Source: JBHHZM01 sp046758065
GTDB lineage: Bacteria > Pseudomonadota > Alphaproteobacteria > JAAXGF01
Assembly: GCA_046758065.1 (NCBI GenBank)
Contig: JBHHZM010000042.1
Coordinates: 1 to 23,181, forward strand
Reading direction: 5' to 3'
Length of the DNA: 23,181 nucleotides
This document shows positions 1 to 7,790 of this stretch, piece after piece. A model generated the notes under the pieces. The model worked only from the letters and a program-made list of their open reading frames with translations, made no database searches and was not told the DNA's origin. Both the position numbers and the translations under genes were made by a program. Each line of letters starts with the position of its first letter. Within the stretch, counting starts at the first letter, position 1.

Positions 1-698
1 ACATCGCGCGGGGCGAGTGGATCGCCTTCTTCGACGCCGACGACGTGCTGACGGAGGATGGTTTGCAGATTCTCTGCCGCACGAGCCGCGATTTTCCCGG
101 TTGTGGGTGGATCAGTGCCGATTTCGTCGTCTGGAGCGAAGACGGTAGCCTGGAGCCCTCCAGTTTCTACTCATCGCGGCCGATACCGAAAAAATACTTT
201 GAACCGGCGTTCGTAAAACGCGCTCCTATCCGTCTCGAGCGTCCGGTTTGCGCATTTCTTGATTGCTGCTTGAGCAAGATCGGTGCGAATCTCATACGCC
301 TCGATCTCATTCGTGCGGCCGGGTCGTTCGATCCGGAGCTCAGGATGGCCGAGGACCATCAGCTTTATGTTCGTCTCGCCCGATTGTCGGATTTGGTGTT
401 TGTTCCGGAGACGATTTTGCTTTATCGCCAGCACGATGCCAATCTAACCAAGGCCGACGTTCCCCCGGGGCTCTGGACCATTCGGGCGTTTTCGCGGCTG
501 CTCGGGGAACGCGGAATGCGAAAATACAGAAGAGAAATATTTGAGGTTATTTCAATGCACTATTTGAGCAATTCTGATTATTATCGGAATAAAGGAAGCA
601 GCCTCAACGCCGTTCTCGCCTCCATATCGGCGATTTACCATATGCCGTCCTCGCGGAAAGCCTGGCGCGCGCTCGCCGGCTCTCTTCTCGGGAGATAA
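1..698 (+). CDS. Glycosyltransferase family 2, C-terminal part (5' truncated by window edge)
   Basis: The reading frame is already open at base 3 and encodes ARGEWIAFFDADDVLTEDG, so the true start lies upstream of the window. The DADD at 33-44 is the metal/nucleotide-sugar-binding DXD-type motif of GT-A fold family 2 transferases, and the AEDHQLYVRL segment around 348-377 is the usual acidic pair near the acceptor site. The protein would transfer a sugar from a nucleotide donor during assembly of a surface polysaccharide, at the cytoplasmic face of the membrane. The last 150 bases are clearly more A/T-rich than the neighbouring genes, as is common in polysaccharide loci. The stop is followed after 3 bases by the next gene, so the two are probably cotranscribed. 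The family call is firm; donor and acceptor are unknown. Confidence 0.88.
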   Translation, partial: IARGEWIAFFDADDVLTEDGLQILCRTSRDFPGCGWISADFVVWSEDGSLEPSSFYSSRPIPKKYFEPAFVKRAPIRLERPVCAFLDCCLSKIGANLIRLDLIRAAGSFDPELRMAEDHQLYVRLARLSDLVFVPETILLYRQHDANLTKADVPPGLWTIRAFSRLLGERGMRKYRREIFEVISMHYLSNSDYYRNKGSSLNAVLASISAIYHMPSSRKAWRALAGSLLGR

Positions 699-701
699 AT
701 C

Positions 702-1751
702 ATGACTTTGCGCGTGGCGATGCTGTCTCATGCGATGCTCAACATGTTCTCCGGGGGCCTCGGCATTCGGGTTCAGTCGACGATGGAGGCGCTGCGCGCC
801 CGCGGAATCGATTGCAGCCTCATCAATCCCTATACGGATCGCCTGTCGAACTACGACCTCGTGCACGTGTTTTCGGGCCTGCACGCGACCCACCTCATCG
901 TGGCGGCGGCGAAGAGCGACGGGCTGCCGGTGGTTCTTTCTCCCGTCCTGTACCCGAACTGGACCAAATGGCAGGCGCGCGTCGCCGATTTCTGCGACCG
1001 CCTGGTCGGGCGTCTCACGCGCTGGGAAGTGCGAACGACCTTCCGGCAGATCCAATCGGGTGTTCGCACGGCGGACCGCGTCATCGCTCTCGGAGAGGCC
1101 GAAAAGAGGATGCTGATCGAGTGCTACGGCGCCAACCCCGAGGCCATCCGGGTGATTCCAAACGGGGTTTCCCGGAGTTTTCTCGAAGCGAAAGCCGAGG
1201 CCTTCCGCGAACGCTATCGGATCTTTCGAAAATTCGCCCTGTGTGTCGGCTACATAGGCGAGATCAAGAACCAACTCGCTTTGATCGAGTCGTTGCGGGA
1301 CGAAGACATCGACATCGTCCTCGTGGGCGCCTGCGATGGTATCAATCAATCCTATCTCGAACGCTGCCGTGCGGCAGGCGGCGATCGGCTGCACTATGTC
1401 GGGTTTGTCGAACACGACGACCCACTGCTCGCCTCGGCTTTCGCCGCCGCCGAAATCTTCGTTCTTCCCAGTCAATGCGAAGTCGCGCCGAACGCGGCGA
1501 TCGAGGCACTGGCCGTCGGCAAGCCGATCGTGCTGACCAAACACCACAGTCTGGACATCGAGCCCGACGATGCCGCGTTCGTTGAAGTCGATCCCTATGA
1601 CGTCGGAGCGATCCGCGATGCGGTGCGCCGGCTGCTGGCCGAGCCGCCCGATCCGGAGAAATGCACCGCGTTGGTCGAGGGCTATACCTGGGACAGGGTG
1701 GTGAGCGATACCATCGCCGTCTATGACGAATGTCTCGACGAACGAAAGTGA
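702..1751 (+). CDS. Glycosyltransferase family 4 (GT-B fold)
   Basis: This 349-residue protein has the layout of a GT4 retaining transferase. A glycine-rich N-terminal loop (FSGGLGIR, about residues 16-23) opens the first Rossmann domain. VIPNGV at 151-156 and the VGYIGEIKNQ strand at 182-191 open the C-terminal domain. The E-x7-E element (E260 and E268, in a PNAAIEAL context) is the nucleotide-sugar-binding signature. It should add one sugar to a lipid-linked glycan in the cytoplasm. The ATG is preceded at a good distance by GGGAGA. The gene follows the upstream GT2 after 3 bases and so is in the same operon. It ends 25 bases from the end of a convergent GT2 gene with no obvious terminator between. 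Substrate specificity cannot be read from sequence. Confidence 0.9.
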   Translation: MTLRVAMLSHAMLNMFSGGLGIRVQSTMEALRARGIDCSLINPYTDRLSNYDLVHVFSGLHATHLIVAAAKSDGLPVVLSPVLYPNWTKWQARVADFCDRLVGRLTRWEVRTTFRQIQSGVRTADRVIALGEAEKRMLIECYGANPEAIRVIPNGVSRSFLEAKAEAFRERYRIFRKFALCVGYIGEIKNQLALIESLRDEDIDIVLVGACDGINQSYLERCRAAGGDRLHYVGFVEHDDPLLASAFAAAEIFVLPSQCEVAPNAAIEALAVGKPIVLTKHHSLDIEPDDAAFVEVDPYDVGAIRDAVRRLLAEPPDPEKCTALVEGYTWDRVVSDTIAVYDECLDERK

Positions 1752-1776
1752 TGCGCCTCCTTTCCGACTGCCGGGC

Positions 1777-2721
1777 CTACCGCCGGCGAAGTCGTGCCGC
1801 CAGCCAGCGAACCGGCGGCGAGGCGATGAGCAGATAGGCGAGGTTGCCGAGCGGCGCGTCGCCGCGGACCAGGCCTTTGAGAACCAGCCCGATGGCGCGC
1901 CACGGTGCGCCGCGCGTGTACAGATAGCGCCCGGCGTAGGCGTAGCGGGCGCCGAGGATCTCGCGGATTTCGCGTTTGCTCAGACGGTGTCTTTGCTCTT
2001 CGACGTGGCGCTCGATCATCGGCAGAAGATAGTCCACCACACCGGTTGGATTGCGCGACATCAGGCTGCCCGGCGTGTCATGGACGCGCACCAGCGGTTT
2101 CCGTATGCAGCCGACCTCGCCCGCAAGCGCGAGCCGGATCCACATTTCCTGGTCCCCGGCCACGGATAACGCGGGGTTGAAGCCGTCGAGAGCCAGCAGG
2201 GTCGACCGGCGCGCGACGACGCAGGGCTTGGCGACGAACGAGCATAGCAGGAGCCGGCGCCAGGCTTCGGCGCCCTCGACCATGGGGCAGTCGTCGGCGG
2301 ACGGTTCGGAGATGCTGCCGTCACGGCCGACGAGCATGGAATCGCAGACGACGAAACTGAGCCGCGGGTTTGCCTGCAGTTGTTCCACCTGCCGGGTAAT
2401 CTTGCCTTCCAGCCATTCGTCATCGGCGTCGAGGAAGGCGATGTATTCTCCCTTGGCCTCCCGAATGCCGACGTTCATGGCGCCGCATTCCCCCTGGTTG
2501 CGGTCGAGGGTGATCAGACGGATGCCGCGCCCTTCGTAGGACGCGACGAGGTCGCCGGTGCCGTCGGCGCTGCCGTCATCGACGACGATCACCTCGATCG
2601 GTTCGTAGTCCTGAATCCGGACCGACTCCAGCGCGCGCAGGATCGTGCCGGAGGCGTTGTATGCGGGGATGACCGCACTGACGAGGGGGCGCTCGGGTCC
2701 CGAAGTTTCGTGCTCGTCCAT
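1777..2721 (-). CDS. Glycosyltransferase family 2
   Basis: With the ATG at 2721 the product has 314 residues. The GT-A domain starts at once (PLVSAVIPAYNAS, residues 12-24) and continues with VVDDGSADGT (47-56), NQGECGAMNVG (75-85) and the DXD-type FLDADDEW (97-103). GDQEMWIRLALAG (189-201) is the acidic acceptor-site segment. The C-terminal third, rich in Arg and Leu, resembles the membrane-associated tail of many exopolysaccharide GT2 enzymes. The frame stays open to an ATG at 2880 and includes another ATG at 2805, but the extra 28-53 residues are low-complexity and lie before the conserved fold; none of the three starts has a strong ribosome binding site. It is transcribed against its neighbours on both sides and may have moved independently. 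Family certain, start uncertain. Confidence 0.87.
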   Translation of the reverse strand: MDEHETSGPERPLVSAVIPAYNASGTILRALESVRIQDYEPIEVIVVDDGSADGTGDLVASYEGRGIRLITLDRNQGECGAMNVGIREAKGEYIAFLDADDEWLEGKITRQVEQLQANPRLSFVVCDSMLVGRDGSISEPSADDCPMVEGAEAWRRLLLCSFVAKPCVVARRSTLLALDGFNPALSVAGDQEMWIRLALAGEVGCIRKPLVRVHDTPGSLMSRNPTGVVDYLLPMIERHVEEQRHRLSKREIREILGARYAYAGRYLYTRGAPWRAIGLVLKGLVRGDAPLGNLAYLLIASPPVRWLAARLRRR

Positions 2722-2964
2722 CCGGTGTCCGTCTGACGTCTCGTTCACGGTCAAATGCCTCGTGGGCCGATCGTACAAGACGTCGATGGACCTTTCGTTA
2801 AGCATCTTTGCGGGAGCGGCCCCGGAGCCCGCTGGTTGGTCGGCTTGCGACCGGGCTTCGGTTCGACGGCGCGCTCTCATGAGGAAGAGGCACTCACATG
2901 CATGAACTCCGAGTCACCGTAACCCGCTGTGGCGGTGGCGAAATGTGTGCGCCGACCGGGTTCA

Positions 2965-2993
2965 TTGAAAAAAAACGTTACAGGCTATACAAT
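2965..2993 (+). promoter_or_regulatory. Putative sigma-70-type promoter for the phosphatase-superfamily gene
   Basis: The 2722-3172 interval has no convincing gene. Within its most A/T-rich part, TTGAAA at 2965-2970 is separated by 17 bases from TACAAT at 2988-2993; each hexamer differs from consensus at one base. It points toward the plus-strand gene starting at 3173 and would leave a leader of about 170 bases. The rest of the interval shows nothing else that I can support, apart from the possible N-terminal extension of the minus-strand GT2 up to 2880. No experimental evidence; the match alone could be chance in an A/T-rich island. Confidence 0.45.
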
Positions 2994-3172
2994 TAGATAC
3001 AAGCCAACAGCTTTCACGGCCACCAGGAAAACGCGCGAATTTCCAACCGTCGGCCGAAGAAGGCGTGGTCGTCGGGTGGGCGTAAAGACGTTGCGGCGTT
3101 TCCGCCGTCGACGTTCTCGCATTTCGGTTGCGAAGCCCGCTTCAGGCCGGTGGGGAACGGGGTTTGCGCGCC

Positions 3173-4576
3173 ATGCGGAACAAGAAACTGATACTGATCG
3201 AGTTCAACGAGTTGTGTCCGCACCTCCTGCAACGTTGGATGTCGGAGGGGCGCCTTCCGAATTTCCGGAAATTCTACCAGGATGCTCAGGTTTTTACGAC
3301 CGAGGCCGATGTTACCGATTCGCGTTACCTCGAACCCTGGATTCAATGGTATTCGCTTCACACCGGTTTGAGCCATGACCAGCACGGGGTGTTTCACCTG
3401 ACCGACGGCCCGCGCGCCGGGCATCCGGATATCTGGGAGATGCTGGCCGAACGCGGGATGACGGTCGGAAACTTCTCGAGCATGAACGCGGGAAGACTAT
3501 CAAGTCCTGGTGCTTTCTACGTGCCCGACCCGTGGTGCACGAGTGAGAGGGCTTTTCCCGATGAGCTCGATACCTACCACAAGGTCGTGGCGAATCGCGT
3601 CCAGGAATACACGAACAGCGACAAGGGCATAGGCTTTCGCGACTATCTGTCGTTTGCCCGCTTTCTGGCCTTGCACGGGGTAAGGGGACGCACCGTCTCG
3701 TCCGTCATCAGGCAGTTAATCTCGGAACGGTTGGGTGGCGACATTGCCTGGAGACGCGCCGCAGTTCTCGACGAATTGCAGTTCGACGTTTTCAGGTTTT
3801 TTCATCGCCGTTCGCGTCCCGACTTCGCGACGTTTTTTTCCAACAGCACGGCGCATTACCAGCATACCTACTGGCGCCACATGGATCCCGCCGTGTTTAA
3901 GGTTCGGCCGCCCGAGTCAGAGTTGACAGCCTACAAGGACGCAATTCTGTTCGGTTACCAACGGATGGACCGTTTGCTCGGTGATTTCTTCGAATTCGAA
4001 AGGCAAGGTGTGGCGCTCGCCCTTGCCACCGCGCTGAGTCAGCGACCGTTCCTGAAATACGAGGACGCAGGCGGGCAGCTGTTTTACCGCGCCCGCGATA
4101 TCGAAGGGTTTCTGGAACGGCTTGACGTCCGATACGAAAAGATTTTTCCGGTCATGACGCACCAGTACATGCTTCACTTCGCCAACGACAGATCCAGGGA
4201 TGAAGCGCTCAAGGTGCTCGATAGCGTAACCTACGGCGGCAAGTGCGCCTTCGAATGCCGAGCGGAACCGAAGGCCATCTATTTCGGTTGTCAGATCAGG
4301 GAATTAGTCCCCGAGAAGGCGAAGTTGGGGGTCGGGAGTTTCTCCGGCGAGGAGTTCGGCTTCTACGATGTGTTCTACAGGATTTCGGGAATGAAGAGCG
4401 GGTGCCACCATCCCGACGGAGTCTTCTGGTTCAAGACCGGCAGTCATGAGGTTCATGACGACAAGGTATCGATCCTCGACGTCGTTCCTACCTTGCTGAG
4501 TTATTTCGATATCGTCGACGGTCCCGGCGACGGCCAGCCGAGGAAGGGGCGAAATTTACTACAGAGGTTTCATTAG
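3173..4576 (+). CDS. Alkaline-phosphatase-superfamily protein of a polysaccharide locus, atypical active site
   Basis: This is a 467-residue soluble protein with no signal peptide. The N-terminal strand LILIEFNEL (6-14) followed by EGRLPNFRKF (25-34), then SLHTGLSHDQHGVF (61-74), HYQHTYWRHM (228-237) and HHPDGVFWF with SILDVVPTLL (411-442), follow the order of the type I phosphodiesterase/nucleotide pyrophosphatase fold. The usual first metal Asp position reads Asn (FNE), the usual Thr/Ser nucleophile region reads EPWIQW (54-59), the Asp before the His-rich segment reads Ala (STAH, 225-228), and the common SDHG is ATALSQ (285-290). It may be a divergent enzyme or a non-catalytic relative. The ATG at 3173 was preferred to an upstream in-frame TTG at 3128. 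It sits among glycosyltransferase genes, suggesting glycan decoration. The fold assignment is by eye. Confidence 0.68.
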   Translation: MRNKKLILIEFNELCPHLLQRWMSEGRLPNFRKFYQDAQVFTTEADVTDSRYLEPWIQWYSLHTGLSHDQHGVFHLTDGPRAGHPDIWEMLAERGMTVGNFSSMNAGRLSSPGAFYVPDPWCTSERAFPDELDTYHKVVANRVQEYTNSDKGIGFRDYLSFARFLALHGVRGRTVSSVIRQLISERLGGDIAWRRAAVLDELQFDVFRFFHRRSRPDFATFFSNSTAHYQHTYWRHMDPAVFKVRPPESELTAYKDAILFGYQRMDRLLGDFFEFERQGVALALATALSQRPFLKYEDAGGQLFYRARDIEGFLERLDVRYEKIFPVMTHQYMLHFANDRSRDEALKVLDSVTYGGKCAFECRAEPKAIYFGCQIRELVPEKAKLGVGSFSGEEFGFYDVFYRISGMKSGCHHPDGVFWFKTGSHEVHDDKVSILDVVPTLLSYFDIVDGPGDGQPRKGRNLLQRFH

Positions 4577-4629
4577 CGGCCCAACGCACGGCGCCACGTA
4601 ATGCGCCATATTCAGGCGGGCCGCTTTAT
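4575..4629. terminator. Hairpin between convergent genes, probable terminator
   Basis: AGCGGCCC at 4575-4582, overlapping the stop codon of the upstream gene, pairs with GGGCCGCT at 4618-4625, which is followed by TTTAT at 4624-4628. The loop contains a second small stem (GGCGC with GCGCC). It lies between two convergent genes ending at 4576 and 4693. The T tract is short, so termination strength is unclear. Confidence 0.45.
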
Positions 4630-4692
4630 AGACTTGCCGTCATTCCACGGTGAGAAAATTTGTGTTTCGGCCGATCACCGAGGCGATATCGG

Positions 4693-6012
4693 TCATGTAA
4701 TGCGACCTCTCGGAAATGCCGGAGCTGGATAGGCGGCAGCAACGCCTGCGCGTCCACGCTCGACTGCGCCTTCCTCGGCGACGACGGCATCGACATGCTC
4801 GCGAAGCAGCACCAGGAGCGCGATGATCGTATAATAGAGATCGTACATGGCGACGTTGATGAAGACGCCGGTGGCGGCGTACCCCAACAAGGCCACGCGG
4901 GACATCGCCGCGAGATCCCGCGCCCAGGCGAGGTCGGGTTTGTCCCGCGTTCGTCGCGCAATCTGCGTGGTGGTCCGCAAGGCCAAAACCCCAAGCGTGA
5001 GAAAGATCACAAGGCCGGGGAAGCCGTGCTCGCCGAGAACCTCGAAGTAGATGCTGTGGGCGTTCCGCACGTGTCCGCCGGGGAGAAACCGCGCCCAGGT
5101 CGCGTCGTCGTCGAACACGCTGAAACCGCCGCCGAGGACCGGACGGTCCTTGGCGACCTCCCATGCAAAGGTCCAGGCCTCGAACCGCCCCTGTACCGAA
5201 GGATCCTCCTCGAAAGTCTGGATCGTGTTCATCCGGTCCGACCACTTGTTGGGCATGAACGAGAGCCCCAATACGGTGGTCACGCCCAGGACCAGGCCGA
5301 TGAAAATACGGCGGCGCGACTTCATCAACAGCATGATGAGCATGACGACGAACCCGACCAGGGCGCCCCGCGAATAGGTCCCGAGTATGGCCACCAGCGT
5401 CAGGCCCATGGCGCCCCAGAACCCGAGACGAACCCAGCGTCGCTCGCTTTGAAGCTGGAGATAGCGCATCAGCGGCACCACCATGATCATGGCGAGCCCG
5501 AGCGTGTTGTTGTCGCCGATGAAACTGTCCGCCGGCCCCATTACCCGCCACTGTCCGCCGGTAAGGATCGTGAAGATGCCGCCGCGTATTCCGTAGAAAC
5601 CGATCGAGATCACGATGACCCAGACGAGCAGCCGAATCCGGTCGCGCCCGCCCATCAGCCCCATGGTGACGAACACCATGAACAGCATCTTCATCGAGCG
5701 TTCCCATTTCGGCTGTGCGATCTCGGGGGTGGGCGAGAAAACATAGGTGACGCAGGTCCACAGGGTCCAGACAAGGAGGAGCACGGTAACCGGGGTGAGA
5801 GAAAACCGCTTGGGTTCGCGCGAGAACAGCCACGCCACCACGGTGACGATGGCGACCGGGAGCCCGACGGAAAAGTCGTAGGCGTAGTCCCAGGCCAGCC
5901 GGTGGGGGTTCATGAACGAGATCCATGACCACATCACCACGCCGAAATGCGGCCTGACGAAAATGATGGGCAGGGACCCGAGGATTATCGTGAGAACCAG
6001 TATGTCCCGCAT
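4693..6012 (-). CDS. O-antigen-ligase-like membrane protein, exosortase A-associated O-glycosylation ligase type
   Basis: This 439-residue protein is mostly membrane: about ten to twelve hydrophobic segments (for example 5-20, 52-64, 75-91, 108-120, 128-150, 170-183, 203-230, 237-252, 331-345, 373-405). The N-terminus MRDILVLTIILGSLP and the MNPHRLAWDYAYDF segment (34-47) match what I know of the exosortase A-associated O-glycosylation ligases (TIGR03097 type). The large periplasmic loop before residue 330 contains RNAHSIYFEVLGEHG (316-330), with His319 in the position typical of Wzy_C/WaaL ligases. It should transfer a lipid-linked glycan to an acceptor, possibly a PEP-CTERM protein, at the periplasmic face. 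The exosortase is not in the window. It diverges from the beta-helix gene across a 385-base gap. The ligase superfamily is firm; the acceptor is inferred. Confidence 0.85.
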   Translation of the reverse strand: MRDILVLTIILGSLPIIFVRPHFGVVMWSWISFMNPHRLAWDYAYDFSVGLPVAIVTVVAWLFSREPKRFSLTPVTVLLLVWTLWTCVTYVFSPTPEIAQPKWERSMKMLFMVFVTMGLMGGRDRIRLLVWVIVISIGFYGIRGGIFTILTGGQWRVMGPADSFIGDNNTLGLAMIMVVPLMRYLQLQSERRWVRLGFWGAMGLTLVAILGTYSRGALVGFVVMLIMLLMKSRRRIFIGLVLGVTTVLGLSFMPNKWSDRMNTIQTFEEDPSVQGRFEAWTFAWEVAKDRPVLGGGFSVFDDDATWARFLPGGHVRNAHSIYFEVLGEHGFPGLVIFLTLGVLALRTTTQIARRTRDKPDLAWARDLAAMSRVALLGYAATGVFINVAMYDLYYTIIALLVLLREHVDAVVAEEGAVERGRAGVAAAYPAPAFPRGRIT

Positions 6013-6397
6013 TTTTCCCGAAAGGTTCGAAGACCGGTCCTTGGTCCGTGAAGTGTGCCGCCCCGTCGTGGCGATATGATCGCCCGGCCGCCATGTTTGC
6101 GGCCGAGCCCGTTAACGAACGCTTTCGATTTCCCGTTCGAGGATAACGGGAGTGAGCGCGAGCGGCAACGCTCGGATAGGATCGACGCCAAAATCCAGCG
6201 CTGCACGCACCCGGTTCCGCGTCGGATTCCCGGACAGAGGCCGGCGGGGCGGATGGTGCCCGCGGGAACGGGGTCGCTCGAGGGCTTGTAAGCATGACAA
6301 TGCCAGTTCGGGTCGAATGAGTCGGTCGATTTGGTCTGTCCATCCCGGCGGGTTCGGCTAATCTGGCCCCATGTTTGAGGAAAACCCGGGACCCCGG
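6013..6397. other. Divergent intergenic region, no gene seen
   Basis: This 385-base stretch lies between the divergent ligase and beta-helix genes and must hold both promoters. Short frames are open on both strands, but they are Arg/Pro/Gly-rich and look like chance GC-rich frames. The only structure I see is a short inverted repeat, CCCGTTA near 6108-6114 against TAACGGG near 6144-6150. I could not identify a convincing -35/-10 pair on either strand. Confidence 0.4.
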
Positions 6398-7711
6398 ATG
6401 GTGGACGCAAAACGATCGGCCGCGTTTGTCACGGTGCTCGCTTTTGCGCTGCTGTGGGCAGGCTGGGCGACCGCCGACATGATCATCGAACTCCGGAACG
6501 GCGAGCGCATTGTTTTGCCGGTGAACGCGACCGACATCGAACGCATCACCTTCGGCAACGGGGAGAAGGGGCGACCGTCGAGTGAGGCTTCCGCCCCGGC
6601 GTTGCCGAAGGCCGGCGCCGTGTCGACCGGCCAGCAGGTCATTCTCGTCGGACCGGGTCGACTCTATCGGCTGCCCAGCGAAGCGGCGAAGATCGCCCGC
6701 GACGGCGATATCGTCGAGATCGACGCCGGCGTCTACGCCGGCGACGCCGCGGTCTGGCGCCAGAACAATCTCGTCATCCGTGGGGCCAAGGACGGTCGAA
6801 CGCGTCTCGACGCTCAGGGTGCCGAGGCCGAAGGCAAGGCGATCTGGGTCATCAAGGGCAACGACGTCACGGTCGAAAATGTCGAGTTTTCCGGCGCGCG
6901 GGTGCCGGATAGGAACGGCGCGGGCATTCGCTTCGAGGGCGCGAATTTGACGATTCGGGGGTGCAAATTCTATGACAACGAGACCGGTATTTTGACCGGC
7001 CACAACGAAGCGAGCGACATTCTCGTCGAACGGTCGGAATTCACGCGCAACGGCTACGGCGACGGCTACTCCCATAACCTGTACATCGGCCGCGTGCGCA
7101 GCTTCACCTTGCGATACAGCTATGTGCACCACGCCAAGGTCGGCCATAACGTCAAGAGCCGCGCGCAGAACAATTTCATCCTCTACAACCGCCTGATGGA
7201 CGAGGCGACGGGCAATTCCAGCTATATCGTCGATCTGCCCGACGGCGGCGTCGCGTATCTCATCGGCAACCTCATTCAGCAGGGCCGCCTGACCGAGAAC
7301 TGGGCCGCGGTGAGTTTCGCTGCCGAAGGCGAGAACCACCCGGTTCATGCGCTCTATGTGGTGAACAACACTTTCGTCAATCACCGCTCCTCGGGGGTCT
7401 TCATCGACAACCGCAGTCGCGCTCCCGCGCGCGTCTACAACAACATATTCGTCGGCGCTGGCACGGTGCTGAAGGGGCCCGGCGAGCGCGCCGGCAACCT
7501 TGTCGGCGTCGATCCCGGTTTCGTCGATGCGGCGCATTACGATTACCGTCTCACGGCAAGGTCTCCGGCGATCGACGCCGGGATCGAGCTTGAGACGGTT
7601 GATGGCGTCTCGCTCGTCCCGACCGAGCAGTATGTGCATCCGCTCGGCTCGGAGCCCCGCACCGCGCATGGCCCGATCGACGTCGGCGCCTACGAGTATT
7701 CGGGACCTTGA
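6398..7711 (+). CDS. Secreted right-handed parallel beta-helix protein (pectate-lyase-like fold)
   Basis: Starting at the ATG at 6398 gives 437 residues with a clear signal peptide: basic MVDAKRS, a hydrophobic core FVTVLAFALLWAG, and a likely cleavage after ATA near residue 26. An ATG at 6371 would add nine residues ahead of the signal and is less likely. After a short linker, residues about 80-370 are a run of parallel beta-helix coils. Repeated short strands end in N, D or G, such as NDVTVENVEFSG, NLTIRGCKFYDN, DILVERSEFTRNG, ALYVVNNTFVN and ARVYNNIFVG. This fold is used by polysaccharide lyases, hydrolases and mannuronan epimerases. Beside a glycan ligase and transferases, the likely role is periplasmic trimming or editing of the exopolysaccharide. 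Catalytic residues could not be assigned. Confidence 0.82.
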   Translation: MVDAKRSAAFVTVLAFALLWAGWATADMIIELRNGERIVLPVNATDIERITFGNGEKGRPSSEASAPALPKAGAVSTGQQVILVGPGRLYRLPSEAAKIARDGDIVEIDAGVYAGDAAVWRQNNLVIRGAKDGRTRLDAQGAEAEGKAIWVIKGNDVTVENVEFSGARVPDRNGAGIRFEGANLTIRGCKFYDNETGILTGHNEASDILVERSEFTRNGYGDGYSHNLYIGRVRSFTLRYSYVHHAKVGHNVKSRAQNNFILYNRLMDEATGNSSYIVDLPDGGVAYLIGNLIQQGRLTENWAAVSFAAEGENHPVHALYVVNNTFVNHRSSGVFIDNRSRAPARVYNNIFVGAGTVLKGPGERAGNLVGVDPGFVDAAHYDYRLTARSPAIDAGIELETVDGVSLVPTEQYVHPLGSEPRTAHGPIDVGAYEYSGP

Positions 7712-7790
7712 CTGGAACGATGACGGGCAAGCAGCGTGCATCGGTAAAGCAGCCGGCGGGCAGGTCATCCGCACCCGAAACGGAGCGTTC

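Noticed and set aside
552..1547. A 331-codon minus-strand frame opposite the GT4 gene
   Set aside because: No domain pattern, and the plus strand has clear GT4 motifs and a ribosome binding site.
6055..6361. Short open frames in the divergent intergenic region
   Set aside because: No ribosome binding site, biased composition and no domain similarity that I can recognise.
7500..7790. Extended start for the acyltransferase inside the beta-helix gene
   Set aside because: The extension is low-complexity Ser/Arg-rich sequence in the shadow of the upstream gene; GTG at 7791 has a well-placed GGAG.
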